DNA from: an uncultured Allomuricauda sp.
Lineage (GTDB): Bacteria; Bacteroidota; Bacteroidia; Flavobacteriales; Flavobacteriaceae
Reading direction: 5' to 3'
Length of the DNA: 64,000 nt
NCBI RefSeq assembly: GCF_947495325.1
Contig: NZ_CANLYK010000006.1
Coordinates: forward strand, 34,859 to 98,858
Shown here: positions 37,773-46,296 of the stretch, in pieces
Position numbering within the stretch: the first letter of the stretch is position 1
Layout of the letters: each line of letters begins with the position of its first letter
Made by a program: the position numbers and the translations under genes
The notes under the pieces: model-generated
Database searches by the model: none
The model's input: only the letters and a program-made list of their open reading frames with translations
What the model was told of the DNA's origin: nothing

Positions 37773-38339
37773 ATGAGTACACTAATTGAAAAACATATTG
37801 TTTCATTACTTGCAGAAAGGGATGACAAAGCAATAGCACTGTTATATGACCATTATGGGGATACACTGTACGGTGTGGCCTATAAAGTTGTAAGAGATGA
37901 AGATTTAGCACAAGATGTTCTGCAGGAGAGCTTTATTAAAATTTGGAAGAAAGCGGATTCCTATGACCCTTCAAAAGCAAAACTCTTTACCTGGCTGTTT
38001 CGAATAATTAGAAATACTGCAATAGATAAGTTAAGAAGTGTTAATAATAAATCCGATAAAGAAGTCCAAATTGATGTTTCGGACGTATATAATTTAGGAG
38101 TAAGCGGAATCAGACCCGAATTTATGGATGTCCAGGACAACTTGGAAAAGATAGAACCTAAGTATAAAATTGTTTTGGAAGCCCTATTTTTTGAAGGCAT
38201 GACCCAGCAAGAAGCAAGTGAAGAGCTGGAAATTCCTTTAGGAACCATTAAATCAAGATTGAAAATTGGTTTAAGGGAACTTGGTAAAATTTACGGTACA
38301 TCGATAGCTATACTCCTTTTTATAATTTTATTGCCATGA
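37773..38339 (+). CDS. ECF-type RNA polymerase sigma factor
   Basis: The 188-residue protein has sigma-70 region 2 (about residues 20-90, with LAQDVLQESFIKIWK and FTWLFRIIRNTAID) and region 4 (about 120-175, helix-turn-helix MTQQEASEELEIPLGTIKSR). The C-terminus ends in a hydrophobic run, ILLFIILLP, unusual for a soluble sigma factor. The next gene is a membrane anti-sigma factor overlapping by 4 bp, so this is a signal-responsive pair. The regulon and signal are unknown. About 200 bp upstream carry no gene, and no TAnnTTTG element was seen there. Confidence 0.9.
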   Translation: MSTLIEKHIVSLLAERDDKAIALLYDHYGDTLYGVAYKVVRDEDLAQDVLQESFIKIWKKADSYDPSKAKLFTWLFRIIRNTAIDKLRSVNNKSDKEVQIDVSDVYNLGVSGIRPEFMDVQDNLEKIEPKYKIVLEALFFEGMTQQEASEELEIPLGTIKSRLKIGLRELGKIYGTSIAILLFIILLP

Positions 38340-39094
38340 AAGAAAAAGTAAAAATATTCTTGGATTCTGATGTTTTAGAAAAATATCTCCTTGGGGATAC
38401 CTCAAAAGAGGAAAGCCTTAAGGCTGAAAGATATATTACCATGTATCCTGAAGTAAGGAAAACTTATGATGAACTCCAGGAAAATTTGGAAACTTTTGCA
38501 AAAATGTATGCCAGAAAAACACCTGAAGGGCTTAAAGAAATTATACTACATAGTGCAAAGAAAGGGCAAATGGAGAGTAAAAAATTCTTCCGTTACGCCA
38601 TTGCTGCCAGTGTAGCCATCATGATATTTGCTGGATCTTCCTTTTTCTTTTGGAACCAGAATAAAAACCTACAAGTAGAAAATGACTTTGTAACGACCCA
38701 AATAAAATATTTGGAAGAGAACATGAAAAATCAATTGGAAGATGTAAGAAACCAATTTATTGTTCTAAATAATCCAGATACCAAGAAATATGCATTGAGC
38801 GGGAAAAAAGAGGCCAAGGAACTTAAAGCCGTGGCGTATATTAATCCTGTGAAAAAGCTATCCTACATTAATGTAAGTAATGTGCCAAATCTTCCTGAGA
38901 ACAAATGTTTCCAGATGTGGGCAGAAGTTAATGGAGAGTTGGTAAACCTCGGTGTCATCAAACAATTTGATGATAAGGATAAACTATTGGCATTGCCATA
39001 TGCTGAAAACGCAATTGGTTACATTACCATTGAACCCAAAGGAGGAAACACATCTCCCACTGTTCAAAATATAGTGGCGAATATCAACTACTAA
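38336..39094 (+). CDS. Anti-sigma factor, RskA-type
   Basis: The 252-residue protein has a cytoplasmic N-terminal part (about residues 1-80, starting with an LEKYLLGDTSKEE zinc-less anti-sigma segment), one transmembrane helix (about 83-103) and a coiled-coil linker. The periplasmic RskA C-terminal domain ends near QMWAEVNGELVNLG and GYITIEPKGG. It should hold the preceding sigma factor inactive at the membrane until a signal releases it. It overlaps the sigma gene by ATGA. Confidence 0.9.
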   Translation: MKEKVKIFLDSDVLEKYLLGDTSKEESLKAERYITMYPEVRKTYDELQENLETFAKMYARKTPEGLKEIILHSAKKGQMESKKFFRYAIAASVAIMIFAGSSFFFWNQNKNLQVENDFVTTQIKYLEENMKNQLEDVRNQFIVLNNPDTKKYALSGKKEAKELKAVAYINPVKKLSYINVSNVPNLPENKCFQMWAEVNGELVNLGVIKQFDDKDKLLALPYAENAIGYITIEPKGGNTSPTVQNIVANINY

Positions 39095-39145
39095 GCGTAA
39101 CCATTAAAGTTCCATAAACTAGACATTCTTTAGGCAGGTATTTTG

Positions 39146-39153
39146 TAACTTTG
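39146..39153 (+). promoter_or_regulatory. Candidate -7 element for the small membrane protein
   Basis: TAACTTTG matches TAnnTTTG, 15 bp before the ATG at 39169. No -33 TTG with the right spacing was found. Confidence 0.42.
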
Positions 39154-39168
39154 CCCAAAAGTTGGAAT

Positions 39169-39378
39169 ATGAAGTTAGCACTTTTGACCATAGGCATATT
39201 GGGACTTGCCGTTGCAGGAATTGCCATTAAAATTTGGTCTAAGAAAGATGGGGAATTTGCTGGCACATGTGCTAGTCAAAATCCGTTTTTAAACAAAGAA
39301 GGAGAAGCTTGTGGATTTTGCGGAAAACTTCCCAGCGAGCAAGATTGCAAAAAGGACTCCATGCCTGAGTTACAATAA
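39169..39378 (+). CDS. Small cysteine-containing membrane or secreted protein
   Basis: The 69-residue protein has one N-terminal hydrophobic segment (about residues 3-22) that could be an anchor or uncleaved signal. A short exported tail follows with four cysteines in GTCASQNP, GEACGFCG and QDCKK. The spacing, including CGFC, could bind a metal or form disulphides. I do not recognise the family. It lies between the sigma/anti-sigma pair and a second sigma factor. The ATG at 39169 is preferred to an in-frame TTG at 39151, which falls on the end of the promoter element. Confidence 0.7.
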   Translation: MKLALLTIGILGLAVAGIAIKIWSKKDGEFAGTCASQNPFLNKEGEACGFCGKLPSEQDCKKDSMPELQ

Positions 39379-39408
39379 CCCACAATTGTAAAATCACGTT
39401 TTTTGAAC

Positions 39409-39963
39409 ATGGTTGAGACTTCCATTAAGGAGAATATTAAAAAAGCAAAAGATGGAAATCAAATTGCCTTTAGTATTCTTTTGGACACTTTTTGGAATGA
39501 TGTCTATGGTTTTCAACTTATAAGAACAAAAAACGAAAACGACGCTGAAGACATCACAATTCGGACCTTTTCAAAAGCTTTCGACAAAATAAACTCCTAT
39601 GATGATGCCTACGAGTTTAAAACTTGGCTCATCACCATCTCCAAAAACCTTCATGTTGATCTCATTCGCAAAAGAAAAAGAAGCCTTTTGGATGAAATGG
39701 ACAATCACGGTGATGAAGTAAAAAAGGTTTTGGACGAAACCCCGTCTGTGGAAGATCAATTAATTATAGAACAAAACCTTGCAAACTTATTGCAGGACAT
39801 TAAAAAGCTAAAGCCCCATTACCAAAAGGTCATCAACCTTAGATATTTCAATGAATTGAGTTATGCAGAAATCGCCAAAGAACTCAATGAACCAGTGAAC
39901 AATATCAAAGTAAAACTCTTACGGGCAAAAAAGCTTTTGGCGGAAATCATCACAAAAAAGTGA
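39409..39963 (+). CDS. ECF-type RNA polymerase sigma factor (second in cluster)
   Basis: The 184-residue protein has sigma region 2 (about residues 20-90, DAEDITIRTFSKAFDKINS and FKTWLITISKNLHVDLIRK) and region 4 (about 120-180, LSYAEIAKELNEPVNNIKVK). No anti-sigma gene is next to it on this strand. The next gene is lipA, 60 bp on. The ATG at 39409 is preferred over TTG at 39403. Unlike the factor at 37773 it has no hydrophobic tail. Its targets cannot be inferred. Confidence 0.88.
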   Translation: MVETSIKENIKKAKDGNQIAFSILLDTFWNDVYGFQLIRTKNENDAEDITIRTFSKAFDKINSYDDAYEFKTWLITISKNLHVDLIRKRKRSLLDEMDNHGDEVKKVLDETPSVEDQLIIEQNLANLLQDIKKLKPHYQKVINLRYFNELSYAEIAKELNEPVNNIKVKLLRAKKLLAEIITKK

Positions 39964-39998
39964 CACGTAAACCCATCATTCTTTCTTTGGCAGTTTCG

Positions 39999-40006
39999 TA
40001 TCTTTG
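39999..40006 (+). promoter_or_regulatory. Candidate -7 element upstream of lipA
   Basis: TATCTTTG matches TAnnTTTG, 17 bp before the lipA ATG. A TTTG at 39986 is too close to be its -33 partner. Confidence 0.45.
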
Positions 40007-40023
40007 CATATCAAATTTCTGAT

Positions 40024-40899
40024 ATGAGCTCAACCACTGTTGACAATGTTCTACCACCAAAAGGAAAACCCAAATGGCTACGGGTAAAACTTCCAACAGG
40101 AAAAAAATATACCCAGTTAAGAGGCCTTGTTGACAAGTATGACCTTCATACCATTTGCACCTCAGGAAGTTGCCCAAATATGGGGGAATGCTGGGGGGAA
40201 GGAACAGCCACCTTTATGATTCTTGGAAATGTTTGTACACGTTCCTGTGGCTTTTGCGGTGTAAAAACAGGAAGGCCAGAAAGTATTGATTGGGCAGAAC
40301 CGGAAAAAGTAGCTCGCTCCATAAAGATTATGGGCATAAAGCATGCGGTGGTTACTTCAGTTGACCGGGACGATTTAAAAGATATGGGATCCATCATTTG
40401 GGCAGAAACCGTAAAAGCCATTCGAAGAATGAATCCTGAAACCACCCTGGAAACGCTTATTCCAGACTTTCAAGGAATTGAAGCCCATTTAGATAGGGTT
40501 CTGCAAGTAGCTCCCGAAGTAATCTCCCATAATATGGAAACCGTAAAAAGACTCACTAGGGAAGTGCGCATCCAAGCCAAATATGAAAGAAGCTTGGGGG
40601 TATTGGACTATCTGAAGAAAAATGGGGCAAACAGAACCAAATCTGGTATTATGCTTGGTCTTGGAGAAATGGAAGAAGAGGTCATCAACACCATGCAAGA
40701 TTTAAGAAATGTAAATGTAGATGTCGTCACAATAGGACAATATTTACAACCTTCAAAAAAACATTTGCCCGTTAAAGAGTTCATTTTACCAGAGCAATTC
40801 AAGAAATACGAGGAAATTGGACTGGAAATGGGTTTCAGACATGTTGAAAGCGGTGCTCTTGTGCGCTCTTCTTATAAGGCCCACAAACACATATCCTAA
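40024..40899 (+). CDS. lipA: Lipoyl synthase
   Basis: Radical-SAM enzyme inserting two sulphurs into octanoylated lipoyl domains. The auxiliary cluster cysteines lie in [12 protein letters not shown] (about residues 43-54) and the radical-SAM cluster in CTRSCGFC (about 69-76). [21 protein letters not shown] and TIGQYLQPS with YVEL-type end [14 protein letters not shown] complete the signature. At 291 residues it is normal. It has its own promoter candidate and is followed 24 bp later by gap. Confidence 0.97.
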   Translation: MSSTTVDNVLPPKGKPKWLRVKLPTGKKYTQLRGLVDKYDLHTICTSGSCPNMGECWGEGTATFMILGNVCTRSCGFCGVKTGRPESIDWAEPEKVARSIKIMGIKHAVVTSVDRDDLKDMGSIIWAETVKAIRRMNPETTLETLIPDFQGIEAHLDRVLQVAPEVISHNMETVKRLTREVRIQAKYERSLGVLDYLKKNGANRTKSGIMLGLGEMEEEVINTMQDLRNVNVDVVTIGQYLQPSKKHLPVKEFILPEQFKKYEEIGLEMGFRHVESGALVRSSYKAHKHIS

Positions 40900-40923
40900 C
40901 CACATTAATACCGTTCATTTTTA

Positions 40924-41934
40924 ATGAAACAAATTAACATTGGCATTAATGGCTTTGGTCGTATAGGACGAACACTCTTCAGATTGCTTCAAGCCTATCC
41001 AAATATAAACGTAGTTGCAATTAACGATGTATCCGATGCTGGGACATTAGCCCATCTTTTGAAATATGATAGCATTCACGGGCCCTTTAATGTCGATATC
41101 AGTTCCGAAGGAAATAACATTATAGTTGATGGTAAAGAAGTAAGTGTTCTGGGACATGATAATCCACAACAGATTGATTGGAGTTTACATAATGTGGACA
41201 TTGTTGTAGAAGCGTCGGGAAAATTCAAAAAGAAAGAGCAGCTGGCACATCACATAGAAAATGGTGCAAAAAAAGTAATATTGTCCGTTCCTCCTGAAGA
41301 TGATTCTATAAAACTTGTTGTACTTGGGGTCAATGAACAACAAATACTACCAGAAGACCATATTATCTCCAATGCCTCGTGCACAACAAACAACGCAGCT
41401 CCAATGATTAAGGTTATCAATGAGCTATGTGGCATTGAACAGGCTTATATCACCACAATACACTCGTATACATCAGACCAAAGCCTGCACGACAGGCCAC
41501 ACCGTGATTTAAGAAGGTCCAGAGCAGCCGGGCAATCCATTATACCAACTACCACGGGTGCCGCTAAGGCATTGACCAAAATTTTTCCGGAATTATCCAA
41601 TGTTATTGGCGGATGTGGTATACGTGTCCCCGTTCCCAATGGCTCTTTAACGGACATCACCTTCAATGTTAAAAAAGAGACTTCAATTGAGGAAATAAAC
41701 CATACTTTTGAGTATTATGCCAAAAACCAATTAAAAGGTATACTCCATTATACGGAAGACCCTATTGTTTCTATCGATATAAACAATAGTTGTTACTCTT
41801 GTACGTTTGATTCTTTGATGACATCGGTTATTGGCAAAATGGTAAAAATCATTGGATGGTATGACAATGAGACCGGATATTGTTCAAGAATCATTGATTT
41901 AATAGCTTTGCTTATAAAGAAAAAATACATTTGA
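40924..41934 (+). CDS. gap: Glyceraldehyde-3-phosphate dehydrogenase, type I
   Basis: NAD(P)-dependent enzyme of glycolysis or gluconeogenesis. INGFGRIGRTLFR is at the N-terminus, the catalytic Cys about 153 lies in SNASCTTNNAAP, HSYTSDQSLHDRPHRDLRRSR follows near residue 180, and WYDNETGY is near 312. Length is 336. It sits between lipA and a hybrid kinase and shares its stop with the kinase start (TTGA). Flavobacteria often have more than one gap paralogue, so this may not be the main glycolytic copy. Confidence 0.94.
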   Translation: MKQINIGINGFGRIGRTLFRLLQAYPNINVVAINDVSDAGTLAHLLKYDSIHGPFNVDISSEGNNIIVDGKEVSVLGHDNPQQIDWSLHNVDIVVEASGKFKKKEQLAHHIENGAKKVILSVPPEDDSIKLVVLGVNEQQILPEDHIISNASCTTNNAAPMIKVINELCGIEQAYITTIHSYTSDQSLHDRPHRDLRRSRAAGQSIIPTTTGAAKALTKIFPELSNVIGGCGIRVPVPNGSLTDITFNVKKETSIEEINHTFEYYAKNQLKGILHYTEDPIVSIDINNSCYSCTFDSLMTSVIGKMVKIIGWYDNETGYCSRIIDLIALLIKKKYI

Positions 41935-44153
41935 CCTGGAGTTCAATATACAAACATATTTGTAGTGCAAACCTAATTGTGCTATGTATATCCCTATGCA
42001 CTATTTCATCCTACGGCCAAAATGATGTTAGCTCTACCTCCAAGGTACAATCAATTTTTGATGAATTCTTAATTTATAGACATCAAAACCAGGTAGACAA
42101 AGCACTAGAAACCTTGGATAAAGCCGCTAAGATTGCGGAAAACAATGAAGATGTAAAACTCCTTTTGGATACTTACCATCAATACACCCGATTATTCTTG
42201 GAAGAAGGAGATACAGAAACAGCCATATACTATTGGGATCGGGCAAGTATCCTCTTAAAAGACCTTTCTTATTCTTTTGGACAAGCCTTCCATAATTATT
42301 TAGAGGCTGAAGTACGTTTTACTGAAGGAAATAATTTTCAGTCGTTAAAGTTGTTGGAAGAATCCCGAAAATTGAGCAACAATAGAAATTTGGGAAACAA
42401 TGTCTTACTGCTTGAAGCCTATATCTACAGTAATATTGGAAATTATGAGGATGCAGTCAAAAATTTGCATGCCCTAATTGTTAATTCAGACGACAAGGAA
42501 AGGGCCTTTCTCGCAACAACAGCCAATCTACAGTTGGCAAAAATAAGTCTTGAACTTGAAGATTTTGAAGAAGCTATCATTCATTCAAAGGCAGCGCTTG
42601 AGTTGGCCGAAAAACATAGCTATCATAAAAGTATCAAAATTGCCAACGAGATGCTTTCCATGATTTATGAAAAGACGGGAAATCATGAAGAATCGTTGTT
42701 TTATTACAAAAACTTGGGGCAGATAAAAGACTCCATTTTTAACATTGATAAAATAAAGTTGGAAACAAAGACAGCGGATAGAATTACATCCGAACATAAA
42801 ACAAATACAATAATTAAGCTCACCGCCCAAAATGAAGAACTGAGTGAGTCCAAAAACCGGTCCGAGATAACCGCAATTCTTACATCGGCTTTCTTAACCA
42901 TTATTTCATTACTGGCCGTTTCACTTTTTAGAAATAATCAGATTAAACTTAAGACCAACGATTTGTTGTACACAAAAAACAAGGAATTGGAGTTGGCAAG
43001 GGATTCTGCAGTATCTGCCATGGAGGCAAAAACAAACTTCCTATCAACAGTTACCCATGAGCTGCGCACCCCGCTATATGCCGTTACAGGGCTTACCCAT
43101 TTACTTCTAGAGGAAGATCCGGCAGAACATCAAAAAGAACATTTAAGATCGTTGAAGTTTTCCGGGGATTATCTGCTTAATTTCATCAATGATATCTTAC
43201 AAATCAATAAAATTGATGCAGATAAGTTGGAACCCTTGAAAATAGAGTTTAAACTACAAAAAGTGCTCGCAGATGTTGTAGACTCCCTACAGCAAAATGC
43301 AAACGAAAAAAATACTTCTTTAATTCTAGATTACGATTCTAAGATTCCGCAACAATTACTGGGAGATCCCATTAAAATATCCCAAATCTTTATGAACCTT
43401 GTGGGTAATGCATTAAAGTTTACGAAAAATGGAAAGGTTGAGGTAATTGCCAAATTGTTGAACAAAGAGGAAGATCAGGTCAAGTTATACTTTGAGGTAA
43501 AGGATAATGGTATAGGCATTTCTGAAGATCAGCAAAAAAACATTTTCGAAAGTTTTGAGCAAGGCTCTGTACAAATCAACCGTGAATATGGTGGCACTGG
43601 ATTAGGTTTGACCATTGTAAAAAGTCTTTTAGGACTTTTTAATAGTAAAATCAATCTAGAAAGTGAAATTGGCCATGGGAGCTCGTTCTTCTTTGAAATG
43701 GATTTGAAATGCGATGATAATGCGTTAAACGAAGTTTCTTTTGAACTGGACATTCAGGAGTTTGAATTTAAAGGGTTACATATTTTGATTGTTGAGGACA
43801 ATAAGATAAACCAGGTAATCACCAAAAAAATGCTTACCAAAAAGGAAATTACCTGCGATATTGCCAATAATGGAAATGAGGCAATAGATATGGCAAAGGC
43901 CAACACCTATAATGCCATTTTAATGGATATACATATGCCAGGAATAAGTGGTGAAGAAGCTACAAGGCAAATTCGAAAATTCGATATGGAAATCCCAATT
44001 ATTGCGTTAACCGCCATTTCTTTGGATGATAGTTTGGACAGCTTCTACGAAGCTGGTTGTAATGATGTGGTAACCAAACCTTTTAAACCTGAGGTCTTCT
44101 ATCAAAAAATTGGTGAAAACATCTTCAAAAAGAAGTTGGAAGGATTGGTTTAA
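41931..44153 (+). CDS. Hybrid histidine kinase with N-terminal TPR sensor
   Basis: The 740-residue protein has a signal peptide or anchor (about residues 10-30), a periplasmic array of tetratricopeptide-like helices (about 40-270) and a transmembrane helix (about 308-330). A phospho-acceptor domain follows with His about 376 in VTHELRTPLY. The ATPase domain includes NLVGNALKFTK and GGTGLGLTIV, and a C-terminal receiver (about 615-735) has Asp about 666 in ILMDIHMPG. The input is probably a periplasmic protein contact. TTG at 41931 is the only start and overlaps gap by 4 bp. The 3' end overlaps lpxK by 4 bp. Confidence 0.9.
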   Translation: MTWSSIYKHICSANLIVLCISLCTISSYGQNDVSSTSKVQSIFDEFLIYRHQNQVDKALETLDKAAKIAENNEDVKLLLDTYHQYTRLFLEEGDTETAIYYWDRASILLKDLSYSFGQAFHNYLEAEVRFTEGNNFQSLKLLEESRKLSNNRNLGNNVLLLEAYIYSNIGNYEDAVKNLHALIVNSDDKERAFLATTANLQLAKISLELEDFEEAIIHSKAALELAEKHSYHKSIKIANEMLSMIYEKTGNHEESLFYYKNLGQIKDSIFNIDKIKLETKTADRITSEHKTNTIIKLTAQNEELSESKNRSEITAILTSAFLTIISLLAVSLFRNNQIKLKTNDLLYTKNKELELARDSAVSAMEAKTNFLSTVTHELRTPLYAVTGLTHLLLEEDPAEHQKEHLRSLKFSGDYLLNFINDILQINKIDADKLEPLKIEFKLQKVLADVVDSLQQNANEKNTSLILDYDSKIPQQLLGDPIKISQIFMNLVGNALKFTKNGKVEVIAKLLNKEEDQVKLYFEVKDNGIGISEDQQKNIFESFEQGSVQINREYGGTGLGLTIVKSLLGLFNSKINLESEIGHGSSFFFEMDLKCDDNALNEVSFELDIQEFEFKGLHILIVEDNKINQVITKKMLTKKEITCDIANNGNEAIDMAKANTYNAILMDIHMPGISGEEATRQIRKFDMEIPIIALTAISLDDSLDSFYEAGCNDVVTKPFKPEVFYQKIGENIFKKKLEGLV

Positions 44154-45181
44154 ATTAAATCTAAAATAGCTTTCTGTAATATCATTTCATCCTTTTTCGA
44201 AAATTGGTGAGCAACTTCCAAATAATATAAATTATCCACCTTACCGGACAACCGCACAAAATCTTTTTCAGTTGTCAATATAATTTCAAAACCACTGAAC
44301 TCCTGTATTTCATTTTCGGTAAAATAATGATGATCCGCATACTCAAAGTGTATCACTTTTAATCCAATATCAAAGAGATGTGAGACTAGTGGTTTGGGAG
44401 AGGCTATTCCGGTTACCAATGCAACTTTTTTTTCTTTCAACTCTAAAAGCCCCATTTCTTCTTTCACCCCGTTTTTAACCACGTTGTTATATGCCAATGA
44501 GCTAAACAGCAACTGCTGATTGTCCAATAGTTTTAGTCTTTGCGAAATTGCGGTTCTTTCATCCTCAGATAAAAGTTTGGGGCATTTAGTAACTATTACC
44601 ATTTGGGCACGTTTCGCCTCTAATTTACTGTCCCTAAGGTTTCCGGTAGGCAGGTACCAATCATCAATAAACAAGTTTCCATATGCCGTTAACAATATTG
44701 AATATGTAGGTTTAACTTTCCTATGTTGAAATGCATCGTCCAACAAAATAACATCAGGTTTAACCAAGTTCTCAAGTTGTGTAATTCCATTTCTTCTATC
44801 CGCATCAACAGCAACAGTAATTTTCGGGAATTTTTTATGAATTTGAAAAGGTTCATCGCCAATATCTTCCACAGAAGATTTTGATTCAGCAATTAAAAAG
44901 CCTTTTGACTTTCGTTTATACCCCCTACTTAAAACAGCAATTGAATGATTATCAAGTAATCGAATCAAATATTCAATCATTGGCGTTTTCCCCGTTCCTC
45001 CCACACTAAGGTTACCAACACATATTGTAACGGTTGGGTAAGATAAAGACTTATAAAACCCAATATTATACAGGTAATTCCTAAAAAAAATCACCAATGC
45101 ATAAATCAAAGAAAATGGAAATGCTATTTTGCGAAGCAGTTGCTGCATAAAGCGAAAATATAATATTTTATCTTTAGCCAT
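44150..45181 (-). CDS. lpxK: Tetraacyldisaccharide 4'-kinase
   Basis: Phosphorylates the 4' position of the lipid A precursor at the inner membrane. The 343-residue protein has an N-terminal membrane helix (about residues 18-32). The P-loop-like GNLSVGGTGKTPMIEYL follows (about 56-72), then VLSRGYKRKSKG near 84, DDAFQHRKV near 147 and TGIASPKPL near 257. ATG at 45181 gives the listed length. A second ATG at 45148 (MQQLLRKIAFPF) matches the usual LpxK start and may be the real one. Its presence implies an ordinary lipid A outer membrane. Confidence 0.92.
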   Translation of the reverse strand: MAKDKILYFRFMQQLLRKIAFPFSLIYALVIFFRNYLYNIGFYKSLSYPTVTICVGNLSVGGTGKTPMIEYLIRLLDNHSIAVLSRGYKRKSKGFLIAESKSSVEDIGDEPFQIHKKFPKITVAVDADRRNGITQLENLVKPDVILLDDAFQHRKVKPTYSILLTAYGNLFIDDWYLPTGNLRDSKLEAKRAQMVIVTKCPKLLSEDERTAISQRLKLLDNQQLLFSSLAYNNVVKNGVKEEMGLLELKEKKVALVTGIASPKPLVSHLFDIGLKVIHFEYADHHYFTENEIQEFSGFEIILTTEKDFVRLSGKVDNLYYLEVAHQFSKKDEMILQKAILDLI

Positions 45182-45195
45182 ATTAAGAAAGTTAA

Positions 45196-46293
45196 ATGAC
45201 CGTAAAGGATATTACAAAAATACTGGAAGAACTTGCCCCGCTTGTATATGCGGAAGAGTTTGATAATGTAGGTTTATTGGTAGGTGACCAAAACAGCACT
45301 GTAACAGGTATTTTAGTTACTTTGGATACACTTGAAAGTGTTGTGGATGAGGCCATAGAGAAAAAATGCAACCTAATAGTAAGCTTCCACCCTATTATTT
45401 TTAGTGGGCTAAAAAAACTTACAGGAAGCAATTATGTGGAGCGCACACTCCTAAAAGCAATTGCGAATGGTATTAGTATTTTTGCCATGCATACAGCCTT
45501 GGATAATAGCAATAGTGGTGTTAATGCTAAAATTTGTGAAGTCTTGGGAATCAAAAACCCAAAAATTCTTATTCCAAAGACAGGCACCATAAAAAAATTG
45601 ACCACCTATGCTCCCATTGCAGAGGTAGAAAACATAAAATCAGCATTGTTCAAAGCTGGTGCAGGAGAAATTGGAAACTATAGCAACTGTAGCTTTAGTT
45701 CAGAAGGGATTGGTAGTTTTAAGCCTGGTGACCTAACAAATCCTTCCACAGGGAAAATTGGGGAAGTCCATTTTGAAAAAGAAGCTCAAATCAATGTAAT
45801 TTTTTCTTTTGAAAAGCAGAAAAAAATTCTAGCAGCACTTTTTGAAAACCATCCATATGAGGAGGTTGCCCATGAAATAATCACTTTGGAGAACACAAAT
45901 CAGGATATTGGTATGGGTATGATCGGTAATCTTGAAACCGAAATGGATGAACATACTTTTCTTCAATCTGTAAAGAAAAAAATGAAAACACCTGTCATTC
46001 GACACTCGCAATTATTGGGCAAAAAAGTGAAAAAAGTAGCTGTTTTAGGAGGCAGCGGGGCTTTTGCCATTTCAGCGGCCAAAAGGGCCAATGCCGATAT
46101 TTTTATTACTTCGGACATAAAATACCATCAATTTTATCAAGCTGAAAAACAAATTGTCATTGCGGATATTGGGCACTTTGAAACTGAGCAGTTTACAAAA
46201 GATTTATTGGTTGATTATCTTATCAAAAAAATTCCTAATTTTGCAATCTCTTTATCGGAGAGTATAACAAATCCCATCAAGTATTATTTATAA
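45196..46293 (+). CDS. Nif3-like dinuclear metal centre protein (DUF34)
   Basis: The 365-residue protein has the Nif3/YbgI fold. Metal ligands occur in SFHPIIFSG (about residues 60-68), MHTALDN (about 97) and the C-terminal HFETEQF. The middle (about 130-240) is the inserted PII-like domain found in longer family members, with HPYEEVAHEI at its end. Some family members are proposed GTP cyclohydrolase-like or tRNA-related proteins, but the role is unsettled. The next gene, a coiled-coil zinc-ribbon relative, starts 3 bp later, a pairing I recall from many bacteria. Confidence 0.9.
   Translation: MTVKDITKILEELAPLVYAEEFDNVGLLVGDQNSTVTGILVTLDTLESVVDEAIEKKCNLIVSFHPIIFSGLKKLTGSNYVERTLLKAIANGISIFAMHTALDNSNSGVNAKICEVLGIKNPKILIPKTGTIKKLTTYAPIAEVENIKSALFKAGAGEIGNYSNCSFSSEGIGSFKPGDLTNPSTGKIGEVHFEKEAQINVIFSFEKQKKILAALFENHPYEEVAHEIITLENTNQDIGMGMIGNLETEMDEHTFLQSVKKKMKTPVIRHSQLLGKKVKKVAVLGGSGAFAISAAKRANADIFITSDIKYHQFYQAEKQIVIADIGHFETEQFTKDLLVDYLIKKIPNFAISLSESITNPIKYYL
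45215..45222 (-). promoter_or_regulatory. Candidate -7 element for lpxK
   Basis: The minus strand reads TATTTTTG (45222-45215), 33 bp before the lpxK ATG at 45181. It lies inside the 5' end of the divergent Nif3-like gene. No -33 TTG was seen. Confidence 0.35.
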
Positions 46294-46296
46294 TTT

